Shown here: in pieces, positions 10,909 to 23,712 of the stretch | How the letters are laid out: each line of letters starts with the position of its first letter | Numbering within the stretch: the stretch's first letter is position 1 | From: Benincasa hispida | Taxonomy: Eukaryota > Streptophyta > Magnoliopsida > Cucurbitales > Cucurbitaceae | DNA length: 64,000 nt | Assembly (NCBI RefSeq): GCF_009727055.1 | Contig: NC_052350.1 | Location: forward strand, 40,713,993-40,777,992 | Direction: 5' to 3' | Program-made: the position numbers and the translations under genes | The notes under the pieces: generated by a model | The model's input: only the letters and a program-made list of their open reading frames with translations | Told to the model about the DNA's origin: nothing | Databases searched by the model: none

Positions 10909-11526
10909 TATGCAGTAAGGATTGTCAATCGTTATTAGTCCAATCTAGGATTTGATCACTTGACGGCGATCAAGACAGTCCTCATGTATCTTCAGAGAAC
11001 AAAGGACTATATGCTCGTGTATGTTGATAAGGATCTGATCCTTATAGGATACATAGACTCTGACTTTCAGATCGATAAAGATTCTCGTAATATGACATCG
11101 GGGTTAGTGTTCACTCTGAATGGAGGGGTTGTAGTGTGGCAAAGCATCAAGCAAGAATGCATCACGGATTCCACTATGGAAGCCAAATACGTAGCCGCTT
11201 GTGAAGCAACTAAGAAGGCTGTTGGCCTGAGGAAATTCATTACAGATTTGGAAGTTGTTCCAAATATGGATTTACCAATCACTCTTTATTGTGATAACAA
11301 TGGGACTGTGGAAAATTCGATGGAGCCTCGAAGTCATCGTCGAGGCAAGCATATCGAACAGAAATACCACTTGATCAGGGAGATTATACATTGCGGTGAT
11401 GTGATAGTCACGAAGATCGCGTTAAGGCATAACGTTGCTGATCCATTTACAAAGGCTCTCGTGGCTAAATTGTTCAAGGGTCATCTGAAGAGTCTGGGTC
11501 TACGGGACATGCGACGTCTTGTCTAG
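10909..11526 (+). pseudogene. Copia A RNase H domain
   Basis: Resumes the copia A polyprotein after the gypsy insertion: '(I)YAVRIVNRY' at ~10909, then an open frame from 10960 to 11526 with 'MTAIKTVLMYLQRTKDYMLVY'-type connection, 'DSTMEAKYVAACEATK' (catalytic Glu in MEA), 'TLYCDNNGTVENS' and 'HIEQKYHLIREII', ending in a TAG. This is the complete C-terminus of the Ty1/copia RNase H. About 35 bp between 8234 and 10909 that sister copies carry ('MYAMLCTRPDIC') are missing here, so the two halves do not abut even if the insert is removed. Confidence 0.85.
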
Positions 11527-11618
11527 GGCAAGTGGGAGAAGATACTGGGGTATGCCCTAGTTTATTCTATATTGTACATGTATTTATCTTGTATTGTACA
11601 TAAGTCTCCCCAGGCATT

Positions 11619-11634
11619 AGGATAAGTGGGAGAT
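11619..11634 (+). other. Polypurine tract of copia A
   Basis: 'GGATAAGTGGGAGAT' directly precedes the 3' LTR start TGTTGGG. It primes plus-strand DNA synthesis. The same tract is seen at 21794-21807 (B) and, as complement, at 58932-58948 (F). Confidence 0.8.
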
Positions 11635-13680
11635 TGTTGGGATTAATGTCCTAATTCTCCCGGAGTCTCGTAGTTTGTAATATATTCACATTGTTATGAA
11701 TAAAATAAGAGTTATTTTATCTGCCATTTACTCATATCCAATAAACAAAGCTACATGGTTATCGTATGTAAACTTAAGCATGTATATGAGATATACAAGT
11801 GGATCATGCCTTAAGTAATAACCTAAATAGGTCTGTAGTATAAGGATTAAGGTGGGATACGTGATCCTGGTGACACTACGGATACAACCCGCTTTGTAGA
11901 GGTTTGCAAGTGTTGTGAACTACTACAGATGGTAGATCCTGACCATTCATGTGGAGACATGCGAGTGGGGGTGTCCTATACAAAGAGTTTTTATAAGACC
12001 GGACCACGAGATGATTCTTCTCTGTATATAATGCCATTTATACTGGAGACTTACATCTCACCTAAACGACCATAGGTGACGTGACCTCAATCCTGAGTGT
12101 TTTAGGAATTCCTACCTTTAAGGGTGGTCCTTTGATTAGTATAGGTGAAAGTGGCCAGATTGCCAACTCAACATGCCCACCTTTTTGGGAACTTGTCTGA
12201 TTTGGGAGCTGGAAACTCAGTTATACAAGATTTCTCCCTTAAAGGTTGATTCCAGGACTTGAACATAGTAACCACAGCTTCTCTTTGGAAGAGAGGACTC
12301 AGTCATAGTAGAACAATGACTTATGTTCATGAGAGGGATTAGTGGTACTTAAGGAGTTAGATGTAACTGCATGGGCATAACGGTTATTGGCCCAACTGTA
12401 ATTACGAACGATTTGTGAAGGGTTATCGCACTGTTGATTGGTTGATATGGACACACATAACATATCTGGAGTAAGAAGAGTTCAGCTATCAGTCTTCAGT
12501 GGAGTGCTTGGCAGTTAACGGATGGTGGATCCTGTGACTAAAGAGTTTAGTTAGATATTCACTTAACGTTGGAGCTTCGAGCTACAAGTCCATAAGGTCT
12601 CCTTGGTAGCTCAATAGATTCAAGTTGAGGATAACTTCTTGGTGTTCATTTGAAATATTCAAATTGACAAGAGGTAATTTGATTATATATGATATGATCG
12701 GTGTGATGTATGAGATACATCAAGTGGAGGATTAATGTAAATAAGATTTACATTAAGTACCATGGAATAGAAAAAGAGTTATGGTTTATATGTTTCATGA
12801 GAGGAAATATTAAAACTACAGGTTATAAATATAGTATGGTAAGTTGGTTATCATATATATTTATAATAATATTAATTATTGGATAATTACCTCTTTTTCT
12901 CTAATAACCAATTGAGCGGGGGTTATTTTTGGTTTCATGGTAACCGTGAGATAAAAGGAAAAATGTTTTCCTAAATTTAGTAGTTTTGAGATTTTCTATT
13001 CTCAAAAAGATTTGTGGTGGATGTCAAGTAAACACGATTTACTAAACGACAGCTGAAAAGAGACTAGACGACCGTGGAATGTTTCTATACGATAGTTTCT
13101 CAGTTGGTCGATTAGCTAAACGATCGTGGAGCTTTTGCTAAACGGTCGTGGAGCTTCTTCTAAACGATTGGGCATCGTCTATACGATAAACATTGTCATC
13201 TCCCACTTACTCAATCATTTACACGATTGTTCTTCCTCCAGTCTCGTCATCTAACCAAGTCCACACTTTGAGCTACCAAACTTCTGGATTCTCACACCGA
13301 GAATACCAAGGTAGCCATTGTGGTGGTGTTGTACTCAACTCGATAGAGTCGAGGTTTTTGGAGGCCGTTCGCTGTATTCGTGTTCTTGGAGTTCATTGTG
13401 CTCGTGGTCGCTGTGATCATGCAGTGTAGTAGTCGTAGTGTTCGAGCGTTCGTGATTGCTAACTTGCTGATTGTTCAAGCACTCGTGATCAAGGGTGTTG
13501 AAGATGAGTCTTCAAAGGTATGTGAATTATATCCCTTGATCTTTGTAAAACATGCTTTAATTTTGTTTTTTGCATAGCCTGTATGTTTCCGTTGTTTAAC
13601 TGTAATTGTTGTTGTTCATATACAAATGAAATTTGGAATAATCATTCCGTTGCTCATGGAAATCCTCCTGTCTCCCGACA
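11635..13680 (+). mobile_element. 3' LTR of copia A
   Basis: Starts TGTTGGGATTAATGTCC after the polypurine tract and ends near 13680 ('ctcatggaaatcctcctgtc...gaca'). It is about 2046 bp and is the only full copy for this element. Its last 1445 bp match 1594-3027. A candidate TATA (about 12823) and the CGATCG word cluster (13040-13230) are inside. The LTR group also includes the solo LTR at 36742-38652 and the F LTR at 56967-58931. Confidence 0.85.
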
Positions 13681-13992
13681 TTTTTCACACACGTTAAAGC
13701 TTCTATCTCTTTAAGTTTTCTCAGAATTAAAATCAAATTGCTCATTGCCTATTTAGACTTTCATCGCATAGTTTATTTTTCGCATGATTTTTTACTCTAC
13801 TACGATTACTTTGGTCCTTACTGCTTACACATTTCTTTCCAAACATTCATAGTTACAAATCCCTGAGTTCGACCTCGGCTCACACTAAGAAATTTGTAGT
13901 TTGTTTATACTTGGAAAACTATAAGAAAACTTGTGATCAGTGCATGATTAACTACAACTTGCCGAATAGTTAGTTTAACGCATAGTAATTCT
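13681..13992 (+). mobile_element. Gypsy LTR 3'-end fragment right of copia A
   Basis: Carries the 'CCCTGAGTTCGACCTCGG' block (13861-13878) and the following 'actataagaaaacttgtg', resembling 1447-1520 at the left of copia A. It does not match the upstream part of the next LTR (17842-18060). So it is a separate gypsy LTR remnant. Confidence 0.5.
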
Positions 13993-15019
13993 TTTACAAG
14001 GTAGTAGCGACTTGATGCCGAAAAATTGGGCAATATTCCAATGATACATGTAGCGTTGTAATGCTTCGATTTTTTACGAAGCTAATTTCTGCAATTGGGC
14101 TTCAAAAGGCCTTGCACCATTGCAACGGTTGCAGCATCGCGCGACTGTAGTTTATAAGCTTTCTTTTTCGTTTTAGCTGGTATTTTTCTTCTCCATCTCC
14201 ATGGAAAGGTAAGTTCTAGCTATCTTCTAGTTTATGGGATTTTGAAACAATGTAATTTTGGGAGTTTTGATTAATTATAATTTTTATATCTTGGCTTTGA
14301 CTTGCCTCTGTTTATCTTACTTAATCAATTATATTTTCTCTTGATTTTCTGACAAACTATTTTAGGATTTATGGTTGAATGCTTAGGATTATCTAGCAGT
14401 ATATGATATGAAATTGTTTGTGAATCCATAAGAAGCAATAGGTTAGTTTGGCTTGCAATTTGTTATCTAAAAATGGATTGTATTGTTCCTATCAACCTAG
14501 AGACAACCATAGTGGGTGTTTAACTTGACGATGGAAGTTAAACATTAATCCTAGCATAAGCCCTAGAACTCAATGCGGTTAGGTAATCATGTTTAATATG
14601 GATTCATTTAAGCATGTTTAGCTAATTAGGTAATTAGGGCTTTCAGTCTGAAGTCCAATCGATTGGGCTAGGCATAGTTAAAAAACTAAAATTACATTAA
14701 GCAATTCGATGATCGAAATTACATTGAACAATTCCAATTCCCTTAAGCTATATCGTTTCCTTTAATTGAATTTCTATATTTTTATTTACTTGTATTTTTT
14801 TTCTTTTTGTGCAATTCCTATTTCAATCTACACCAACCCCCCCTATTTTACCACTTTAACTAAAAATTCACTTTGAGGAACTAATCTTTAGTGCTTCCCT
14901 GAGGTTTGACCTCAAACTTGCCATTTGTACTATAGTTAGTATAAGTTGTTCGTTCGGTGATTTATAAATATTATTTGACTAGTAAGGATTTATAGGTGAC
15001 AATAAATTTCGAGCTGTCA
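13993..15019 (+). mobile_element. Truncated 5' LTR of a Tat/Athila-like gypsy derivative
   Basis: Matches the right ~1050 bp of the LTR at 17842-19112 block by block: 'gtagcgactt', 'tagtttataagctttctttttcgttttag', 'ccatggaaaggtaagttctag', 'tcaatcgattgggc...gaggcatagtt' and 'tataagttgttcgt(t/c)cggtgatttataaatattatttgactagtaaggatttatag'. The first ~220 bp of the LTR are missing. It ends 'gctgtca' at 15019, directly before the PBS. Confidence 0.75.
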
Positions 15020-15021
15020 AA

Positions 15022-15040
15022 TTGGCGTTATTGTCGAGGA
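15022..15040 (+). other. Decayed PBS of the Tat/Athila-like element
   Basis: TTGGCGTTATTGTCGAGGA resembles the TTGGCGCCGTTGCCGGGGA sequence that follows the 5' LTR in many Athila/Tat elements. All mismatches are C-to-T or G-to-A, as methylated-cytosine decay would give. Confidence 0.7.
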
Positions 15041-17841
15041 AGCCAATTAGTTCTTCTTAGTTAGTTATTAGTTAAAGTTTCTTTTTCTTTGCTTTATTTT
15101 CTTTCTTGCATCAGTTGGGCATGATAGGATTTCTAAATCAATCTTGGACATCCAAAAGTCGAGTTGCAGGTTTTGACAACGAGGTAAATAGCCTTGACTG
15201 TCACATTGCCGAGTTGACTGACTTGGTTGGCCACATGACATAGTGGAGTTCGGTGTAAGCAAAGGAAGTAGGCTCGATGTTGCAGTGGAGTCCAATACCA
15301 CATGGTCATTTCGAGGAGGGGTGTTATGGTCATTTGGACTACGAGATTCACCATTCTTGGTGGGAGGAATCCATTGACCATAGATACTTAGGAAGGCAGC
15401 ATAGCTTAAACGACCAAGATTTCACAGCACCATACCAGTCGACTCATGCTCAGTCTTTAGGGTCAGGTAAGTCTTTAGAGGCTTTGGTTATGGAGCTTGT
15501 TGTTTACACTTTTGAGCTTCAACAAGACAACCTCCGTAGGTAGCAGAAGTTCGAGCACTTCTAGCAGGAGAGACTTTACCCTGAGGCAGAGGCGAGAACT
15601 AACTTGCAAAGCCTGAGTGACCTTGTTACTTAACTTGCAACTTTAGTTGGGAGGCTGGACGAGTCATGGCCAGACCATTCCTTAGATTTTTTAGAGGCTC
15701 AGAGGTATGAAGTCCATGTTGACACGGTGGAGGAGGATGAACCAACTCCTGGAAATTTGTTCCCAGGTATGACTTTGGAGTTCTTAATTTCTGAACTTGC
15801 TAATAGCTCTCTTAGTTTTAGCAGTGATGTTCAAGCTCAGCTGCAAAGTCATGAAAAATCTAAAACAGACATTTTAGTCCTGCGCTTTAGGGCTGAGAAA
15901 GGTCGTTTTAATGTGCTACGAGAAAATTCGTGCACGTCAATAGCCAAGACCGCAAGCTTCAGCCACGAATTCTTCGCTTCATGGAGATACCTTTTTCCTT
16001 AGCGTGTGATGACTAGTTCACACTTGTTTGTAGTTGCTAATCTTTTACATCGTTTCATTCTCAGTGTTTGATGATCGAGGACATTTGTTGAGGCTAAGAA
16101 AGGATCCCCAGCCTAAAATATGAATTGACCTTCAAGTGATAAAGTTAGAGGTTGATTAGAACCTCACCGTGTGTTTCTAACTCCTAATACTATCTCTGTT
16201 GATATATATTTGAATTTTCCTTTACCCTATGTCCTCATGAGATCTATTGAGTCTTTTGTTGTTTCGACTTTCTTAGGCATTTGAGTCTTTTCAATTTCTT
16301 TTTTTTTTTTACCTTTTGTTTTATTAAAAAAAAAAAAAATACAAATTCAACCTATCTGTTTCTTCAGAAGATGAGAAGCCTATAGCTTGACGCGCTCACT
16401 AGGGCTATATTGACTTATTCAAGAAAGGGACCAGAGGAATACGAGAATTTTCTTTGTAACCTTGACAGAGGACAACGTCACGTTCAGACAACAGACATTA
16501 AAAATTTACCCTTCCTGGAAGAGAACCAGGTGATTTTTTTTTTTTTTTTTACTACATTCCTTTTATTGCTTTCCCACTTAAGTTTTTTGTTTTTCTTTTT
16601 GTAAGGCTCTCTTCCTTTTCCCTGAAAGAAGAAGAAGATCAATTTAAGCGCAACCCTTATACCACCATCCTGTGTGCTAAAACGTCACCAGGGGAGCTTT
16701 TCTATTCCCATGACTTCTTTATTTTATTGGGCTTAAATTAGATACATTGGGGACAATGTATCATTTTAAATTGGGGATGGGGTATATTGTGATAACTTGG
16801 GGTCCTTGAGCGCTGTGCTCAAATAATGTATGTTTGCTTGGATTGCTTGCTTGCTCTTTTGCTTGGTTTGTTATGATGAGTAGTTGATGACGTACCCTTT
16901 TTGTGATTAGGTTTGCATAAAATTATGTTTGAAGAGCATGATCATGATTTTTAGCTCATTTAAATTTTTTTTCTTATCTCTCATGCACACCTAAGTCCTT
17001 TGTCTAAGTCTTGCATGCTTAGAATTGTATTATATGGCTTGTACATTTGTTGTCACCTCGAAAGTCCTAGGTGATAGATGTTAAGTGATTGAAAGCTCAA
17101 CCTAGTAATGCATGCCTAAGTTTTTGCCAAACTCTTGTTTTGTATTGTGAAAGCCAAGTGTAGAGTAAATAAAAAGAAAGTTTGTAAAAGGAAAATCATG
17201 TTGTAAAGTAAAAGAAAGTTTGTATGTTATTTTTGAAGGGGATTACTCCCCTTTCTTGGGATTATGATTAACTTAGGGTGGTTATGAGACCCGTAGTTTC
17301 CCTCTGAGTTAAAGTACCCCAAGGAATGAGTAAGCTTTGGCACCTTGTTAGGAGACGTTGCTTGTAGTTAGATGTCTTTCACGTAACCTATGTGGGCAAG
17401 CCAAAACAAAAGTGATGTGTCTAGATAAGGGAGCGTCTTTTATGTAAAGTAAGAAAATGAGGGGAAAAAAACAAAAATAGAATAAAAGTTTGATTTTCTT
17501 AAGTCCTTCATTGCATTACTGATTCTAGGAAGCTTAGCTCTTGAACCTTCGAGCTAGGGTGGGAGGAAAACGAATTGAGAGCCTTATAAAACCATTCCAG
17601 GTTTTGCGGGCTTAAATAGTAGGGCTTTGGGCTCACTCATGCATGAATAAGTGTAAAATTCTTTTTAAAATGTGCTTCATTGATTGATTGTACTTGGATG
17701 TCATTTTTTATTGCAAATCTTATCCTTAGAGGCTGTTGAGATTAGAGTAACGACCCTTGTGATTGAGCAAGCATATTTTTTTTATGTGAATGTGTGATTT
17801 TAGCTTGCTCAAGGACAATCAAGAACTAAGTTGAAGGTGTT
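15041..17841 (+). mobile_element. Internal region of gypsy derivative without recognisable pol
   Basis: Between the two LTRs there are 2.8 kb and I see no protease, reverse transcriptase or integrase motif. Short open frames (15277-15543, 15727-16002) have no family I recognise. Near 16746-16784 is 'ttggggacaatgta...aaattggggatgggg', a pattern common in the 3' noncoding part of Tat/Athila elements. Homopolymer T/A runs occur at 16298-16310, 16327-16339 and 16533-16552. At 17803-17841 'gctcaaggacaatcaagaactaagttgaaggtgt' looks like a decayed end of the element with its polypurine tract. This fits a non-autonomous LARD-type derivative, or a heavily deleted element. Confidence 0.6.
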
Positions 17842-19112
17842 TGATAGCACAAAAAATGTGCTATTATCCTCTTCTTAATTCTAGTTCGTTACTACATTTA
17901 ATGTGTTTATTTAGTGTTTTTTTAGGTATCGAGCATCTTTGAGGTGGAATCTGTTGTTACGAGCTATTCGAGGTTAATTTGAAACAATTAGAAGCTAATT
18001 TGAGCAACCGAGCTTCAGAAGGATGTGAAATGACAAAAATGCCCATAGACAGAGCGTTGCAATGCTACAAAGCAATAGCGACTTGACCGTGGAAAACAGG
18101 GCAACGTTGCAACACTCCAATTTTTAATGGAGGCATATGCGAGGCCTCGCAACGTCGCGACACTGTGACTGTAGTTCATAAGGTTTCTTCTTCGTTTTAG
18201 GGTAGAAGTTCATGCAATAATCGACCCCCAATCAGCTCCTAAGCCAATTTCTTCCTCTTTTCACCTCTCCACTTGTATTTTTATCTATTTTCTTCCATCT
18301 TCTCATGTAATTAATAGAACAATGTCGAGATTTGCTTCTCTGTCTCCATGGGAAGGTAAGTTCTAGTTTAGGGGATTTTGGAACAATGTAATTTTGGGAG
18401 TTTTGTTTAATTGTAATTTTCATATCTTGGCTATGGGTTTGCCTCTGTTTATCTTACTTAATCAATTATATTTTCTTTTGATTGTCTGATAAACTACTTG
18501 AGGATTTGTGATTGAATGCTTAGGATTATCTAGCAATAAGTGAAATGAAATTGTTAGTGAGTCCATAAGAAGTAATAGGTTAGTTTGGCTTGCAATTTGT
18601 TGTCTAAAATAAATTGTATTGTTCCTATCAACCTAGAGAACACCATAGTGGGTGTTTAATTAGACGGTGAAAATTAAACATTCATCCTAGCATAAGCCCT
18701 AGAACTTAATGCGGTTGGGTAAGCATGTTTAATATGAATTCATTTAAGCATGTTTAGCTAATTAGATAATTAGGACCATTGGTTGGATGTCCAATCGATT
18801 GGGCGAGGCATAGTTAAGAAACTAAAATTACATTAAGCAATTCGACGATCAAAATTACATGGAACAATTCCAATTCCCTTAAGTTAGGTTGTTTCCTTTA
18901 ATTGCATTTCTATGTTTTACTTTACTTGCATTTTATTCCTTTTTATGTAATTCCTATTTTAATCCACACCAATTCCTATTTTCATGCTTTCTTGAGGTTC
19001 GACTCCGGACTTGCCACTTATACTACCAGTTAGTATAAGTTGTTCGTCCGGTGATTTATAAATATTATTTGACTAGTAAGGATTTATAGGTGACGATAAA
19101 TACCGTCTAGCA
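17842..19112 (+). mobile_element. 3' LTR of the Tat/Athila-like derivative
   Basis: Begins TGATAGCACAAAAAATGTGC after the decayed polypurine tract and ends near 'taccgtctagca' at 19112. About 1.27 kb. Similar to 13993-15019 with many substitutions, so it is old. Copia B coding sequence starts within 40 bp of its end, with no visible target duplication. Confidence 0.7.
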
Positions 19113-20280
19113 AAACTCAAAATAAAAGGTAATAAGTTTCTCTTAGTACCTATCTTTGGCACTTGAGACTTGGCCACATTAATCTCAATAGGATTGGAAG
19201 ATTGGTTAAAAGTGGACTCCTAAGTCAGTTAGAAGACAAATTTTTACCTCCATGTGAGTTCTGTCTTGAAGCTAAAATGACCAAAAGATCTTTTATAGGA
19301 AAAGATCTTAGAGCCAAAAATCCTTAGAACTCGTACATTTAGATCTTTGTGGTTCGATGAATGTCAAAGCACGAAAAAGATATGAATATTTCATCAGTCT
19401 TATTGATGATTATTCAAGTATGTTTATGTAATGCATCACAAGTCCGAAGCCCTTGAAAAGTTCAAGGAGTATAAGGCTGAGGTTGGGAATCTGTTAGGCA
19501 AAACACTTAAACACTTCGATCAAATCGAGGTGGAAAGTATATGGACTTGAGATTTCAGGACTATTTGATAGAACATGGAACCCACTCTTAGCTCTCAAAA
19601 CCTGGTACAACTCAACAAAATGATGTATCAAAAAGGAGAAATAGAACCTTGTTAGACATGATTTGTCCAATGATGAGCTATGCTCAATTGCCTGATTCGT
19701 TTTGAGGATATGCAGTAGAGACCGCTATATACATTTTGAATATGGTTCCTTCAAAAAGTGTTTTTACAACACCATATGAGTTGTGGAGAGGGCATAAAGG
19801 TAATTTACATCATTTTAGAATTCGGGGATACCCTACACACGTGTTGGTGAAAACCTCAAAGAAATTGGAACGTTGTTCAAAATTGTGCCTTTTCATAAGA
19901 TACCCCAAAAAGACGAAAGATGGTCTATTTTATAATCCTTAAGATAATAAAGTGTTTATGTCAACAAACGCTACTTTCTTAGAGGAAGACCACATTTGAG
20001 ATCATCAACCTCGCAATAAACTAGAATTGAGTGAAATTTCCAAAGAAGCTACAGATAAATTAACAAGAGTTGTTGATCAGATCAGTCCTTCAATAAGAGA
20101 AATTGATGAAGCTGGTAATTATAGTCAGTCACATCCTTCTCAAGAATTGAGAGTTCTCGACGTGGGAGGGTTGTTCATCAGCCTGACTGTAGCATGGGCT
20201 TAACTAACAGGCAATGAATAATGTAGACTGAGACGGATCAAAGCCATGGACCTGGAAATGTAGTCTATGTACTTCAATTC
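19113..20280 (+). pseudogene. Copia B pre-integrase, integrase and linker remnant
   Basis: Starts abruptly with a decayed 'LRLGHINLNRIGRLVKSGLL' GAG-pre-integrase box (19150-19220), so gag, protease, leader and 5' LTR of this copy are absent. Then come 'CEFCLEAKMTKRSF' with both zinc-finger cysteines, 'LVHLDLCGSMNV' keeping the first catalytic Asp, 'VENLLGK'-like sequence and 'NMVPSKSVFTTPYELWRGHKG' (19736-19800). Multiple stops and frameshifts. Same family group as A and F but distinct: B keeps the Asp that A and F have lost. Confidence 0.75.
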
Positions 20281-21700
20281 GGTATGGAAACTTGTAGATC
20301 AGTCAGATGAGGTAAACCTATTGGTTGTAAATGGATCTATAAGAGGAAACGAGACTAATTCAGTAAGGTACAAACCTTTAAGGCTAGAGATATGGGGTGT
20401 ACTATGAAGAAAGCTTCTCCTTATTGCCATGCTAAAGTCTATTAGAATACTCTTGTACATTGCCACATTTTATGATTATGAAATTTTTAAAATGGATATC
20501 AAGATAACCTTTCTGAATGACAATCTTGAAGAGAGTATCTATATGGATCAACTAAAAGGGTTCATTGAACGTGGTCAAAAGAAAAAGGTTTGCAAGCTTA
20601 AACGATCCATTTATGGGTTAAAACAAGCATCTAGATCTTGGAATATAAGATTTGACACTGCGATCAAATCCTATAACTTTAAACAGAATATTGACGAACC
20701 TTGTGTCTACAAGAAATTGTCAAAACCATGTAGCCTTCCTAGTATTGTATGTCGATGACATCCTACTCATTGGGAATGGTGTGGGATTCCTGACTAACGT
20801 TAAGCAATGGCTAGCAACCCAATTCCAAATGAAATATTTGGAAGAAGCTCAGTATGTTCTTGGAATTCAAATCATTCGGAATCGCAAGAGCAGAACGTTA
20901 GCCCTCTCTCAAGCATTGTATATAGCCAAGATGTTGTCTAGATATAAGATGCAGAATTCCAAGAGGAGTTTGTTACCTTTCAGGTATGGAGTTCATCTGT
21001 CGAAGAAACAATGTCCTAAGACACCTACAAAAATTGAGGGTATGAGACGTGTTCTCTATGCCTCAATAGTTAATAGTTTGATGTATGCCATGTTATGTAC
21101 ATGACTGACATGTATTATGTAGTAGAAATAGTTAGTAGGTATCAGTCCAATCCAGGATATGATTATTGGACTGCCATTAAAATTATCTCAAATATCTTAG
21201 GAGAACGATGGGCTATATGCTCATGTATGGTACTAAGGATCTGATCCTTATAGGATACACCGACTCTGATTTTCAGGCCGATAAAGTTTCAAGAAAATCT
21301 ACATTAGGATAAGTGTTCACTTTAAACGAAGGAGTATAAAGCAAGGTTGTATTGTTGACTCTACCAAGGAGGCTGAGTATGTAGCTATATGTGAAGTAAC
21401 AAAGGAGGCTCTATGGCTTAATAAATTCTAAACATATTCAAAAGTGGTTCCAAATATGCATCTGTCTATCACTCTTTATTGTGATAACAGTAGCGTAGTT
21501 GCAAATTATAAAGAACCCATAAGTGATAAGCGCAGGAAGCACATTGAACACAAATATCATCTCATCAGGGAGATTATGCAACGAGGAGACGTGATCGTCA
21601 AACAGATAGCCTCGGAGCACAACATTGTTGATTCTTTTACAAAGGCCCTCACGACTAAATATTTTGAGGGTCATCTTGTGAGTCTAGGACTATGAGCTAT
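20281..21700 (+). pseudogene. Copia B reverse transcriptase and RNase H
   Basis: RVT_2 core: 'MLKSIRILLYIATFYDYEI' and 'KMDIKITFLNDN' (20429 on), then 'RSIYGLKQASRSWNIRF'. A frameshift near 20730 moves to the frame carrying 'LYVDDILLIGNG' (YVDD) and 'QFQMKYLEEAQYVLGIQII' (to 21104). RNase H continues with 'STKEAEYVAI'-like sequence near 21358-21400 and a last open piece 21444-21695 ('TLYCDNSSVVANYKE', 'HIEHKYHLIREIMQRGDVIV'), ending TGA/TAG. Domain order is normal Ty1/copia. Several stops make it a pseudogene. Confidence 0.85.
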
Positions 21701-21807
21701 GTAAATATGGGTATGTGACGCCCTAGTTTATTGTATTTATGTTTTTTCTCCCACAGTCAACATTATATGTAGGCGACCCCATTGGAGTTTTAGTCAAAGT
21801 GGGAGTT

Positions 21808-23536
21808 TGTTGGGTTTTTTGTCCTAAAACTCGTGGTTTATAAACAATAAACGAATTCTATTTTACAATAAAGTTGTTATTGAGGTTTATTTAGTAAAGA
21901 TGTTATTCAATGTGTGAATTGCATTTAAAACTCCTAAATCTAATAAACTAAGAACCCTTGCCTACAGAATGAATACTTGAACTATACATGGAGACATAAA
22001 AGTGGATCAAGTTCGAGTAATAGCCAAAATGGTCTATAGGATAAGAATAAGGTTCGGTACCTTATCTTGGGGACATTATGGATGTCGACCACTTTGTATT
22101 TGATATAAATGATGTGATCTTGAATCGTTCATGTGAAGAAATTTGAGTGGGGGTGTCCTATGAAATGAGTTTGCATAAAATCGGACCGAGAAATAGTCAC
22201 TTTTACTTTATAACGTTGTTTATTGTTAAGACTGATTATTTCAATACGATGACCTAGTTAACTCGATCTTAATCCTGAGCTAACTATGTACTCATGTTTA
22301 TTCTAAATTATCCTGTAATCTGCATAAGTGAGGCTAGCTCGAGTACATCGACTTAATAAGCCAACAATTTTAAGGATAAGGTCGGGTAGATACTTGGGGA
22401 CACAGTCATGCAAGATGGAATTCACTTCTACCTGATTCTAGGGATAGTAGATAGGTTGTTTTTTTAGTACTGACACTATGTCTTGAACAAAGGCCCTCAC
22501 CCTCTCATTGGATTTAGTTTGGTGATTGGACCACACTCCAGTTGTTCATTAGAGGATCAGTGGAACATAAGAAACAAGATGTAATTACATGGGTAAAATG
22601 ATAATTTTGACCCAGTTATAACTATAAACAACCTATGAAGGATCAGCTTACTAATTATGGTTATATTAAGTGGACAGAAATATATCTATAGTGACGTGTG
22701 CAATTACTAGGCTATAGTGGAGTGTCCCGATAGTTAAGGAATGTTGGTTAACTAGGTTAAAGAGTTTAGCTGATTAATCTCGGATTGTTGGACCTCATGA
22801 TCTGTAGGTCTGTTAGGTCCCCCTGCTAGCTCATATCAGACTAAACCTTAGAATAGTATGATGAGAAAATATGAACCGTTCAAATTTAATTTAGGAAGTA
22901 AATGTTAATTATATTCGATATACTTAATGTCTTATCGTTTAATTATGAATTAAACAATATGGAGAGTTAGAAATATTTTAAATATGATTTAAATATTGTA
23001 CACATGAATAGGGGGATTCATGATCGGGATTGGTGTTAATTATTAATTTAATATTTGATATAAAATTAATATTATTAATTAAATTATTAAATTATTTATT
23101 TAAATTAATGATTAGAATTAATTTTATTTAAAATTCTTTTTAAAATGAGTTATTTCAATTACTTTTAAGAAAATTATTTTCATTTAAGAATTTGATTTTT
23201 GAATTTTGGAAATTCAAGAATGGAGTTAGTGAATTTTTCCCACTTTTCTCCTCCTTAAAACACCTCAATCACCACTTTAATCAAGCTTCAATTTGCTGTC
23301 ATTTTAACGTAATTTTGTGATGCATGATTTCTTTTTGAAATAAAGGAAGAAATTGTTGAGATTGGAGTTGGAAAAATTGGCTTTTCAAGCTGAATTTTAT
23401 CTCTCAAAACCATAGCTCCAAGTTTTCTCAAACTCCATTTTCCCTTAAAATTCATCACAACTTTGGATCCCAAAATCTATTCTAGTGTGGGAGAATAGCA
23501 GGGAAGACTCTAGCGATGGTCCACGAAGTGTTCATG

Positions 23537-23573
<37 letters not shown>

Positions 23574-23712
23574 ATCCAGAGAATTGCTTCAATTTTGAGC
23601 TACATCAAGGTTTATTATTCAAAACTCTGTTTTACAGTTTTGAACAAGCATGCTTAATCCATAAAATTAATGGAATTAAAGTGATTTAGATCCAATTTGC
23701 TTCCACTTGCAT
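21808..23712 (+). mobile_element. 3' LTR of copia B
   Basis: Starts TGTTGGGTTTTTTGTCC after 'caaagtgggagttt'. The middle ('taactcgatcttaatcctgagctaacta', 22258 on) matches the G LTR at 38897 on. The end near 'aagcatgcttaatcc...gttgcatg' also matches G but stops short of the G end, so this LTR is truncated at about 23712. It contains a 34-base poly-A (23539-23572) absent from G. Very AT-rich. Confidence 0.75.
23539..23572 (+). repeat. Poly-A run (34 bases)
   Basis: An uninterrupted A run inside the copia B LTR. Length in such runs is unreliable in assemblies. Confidence 0.95.

Noticed and set aside
15277..16002. Two frames of 88 and 91 codons as a gypsy gag
   Set aside because: No Retrotrans_gag motif and no zinc knuckle, and the frames do not join.
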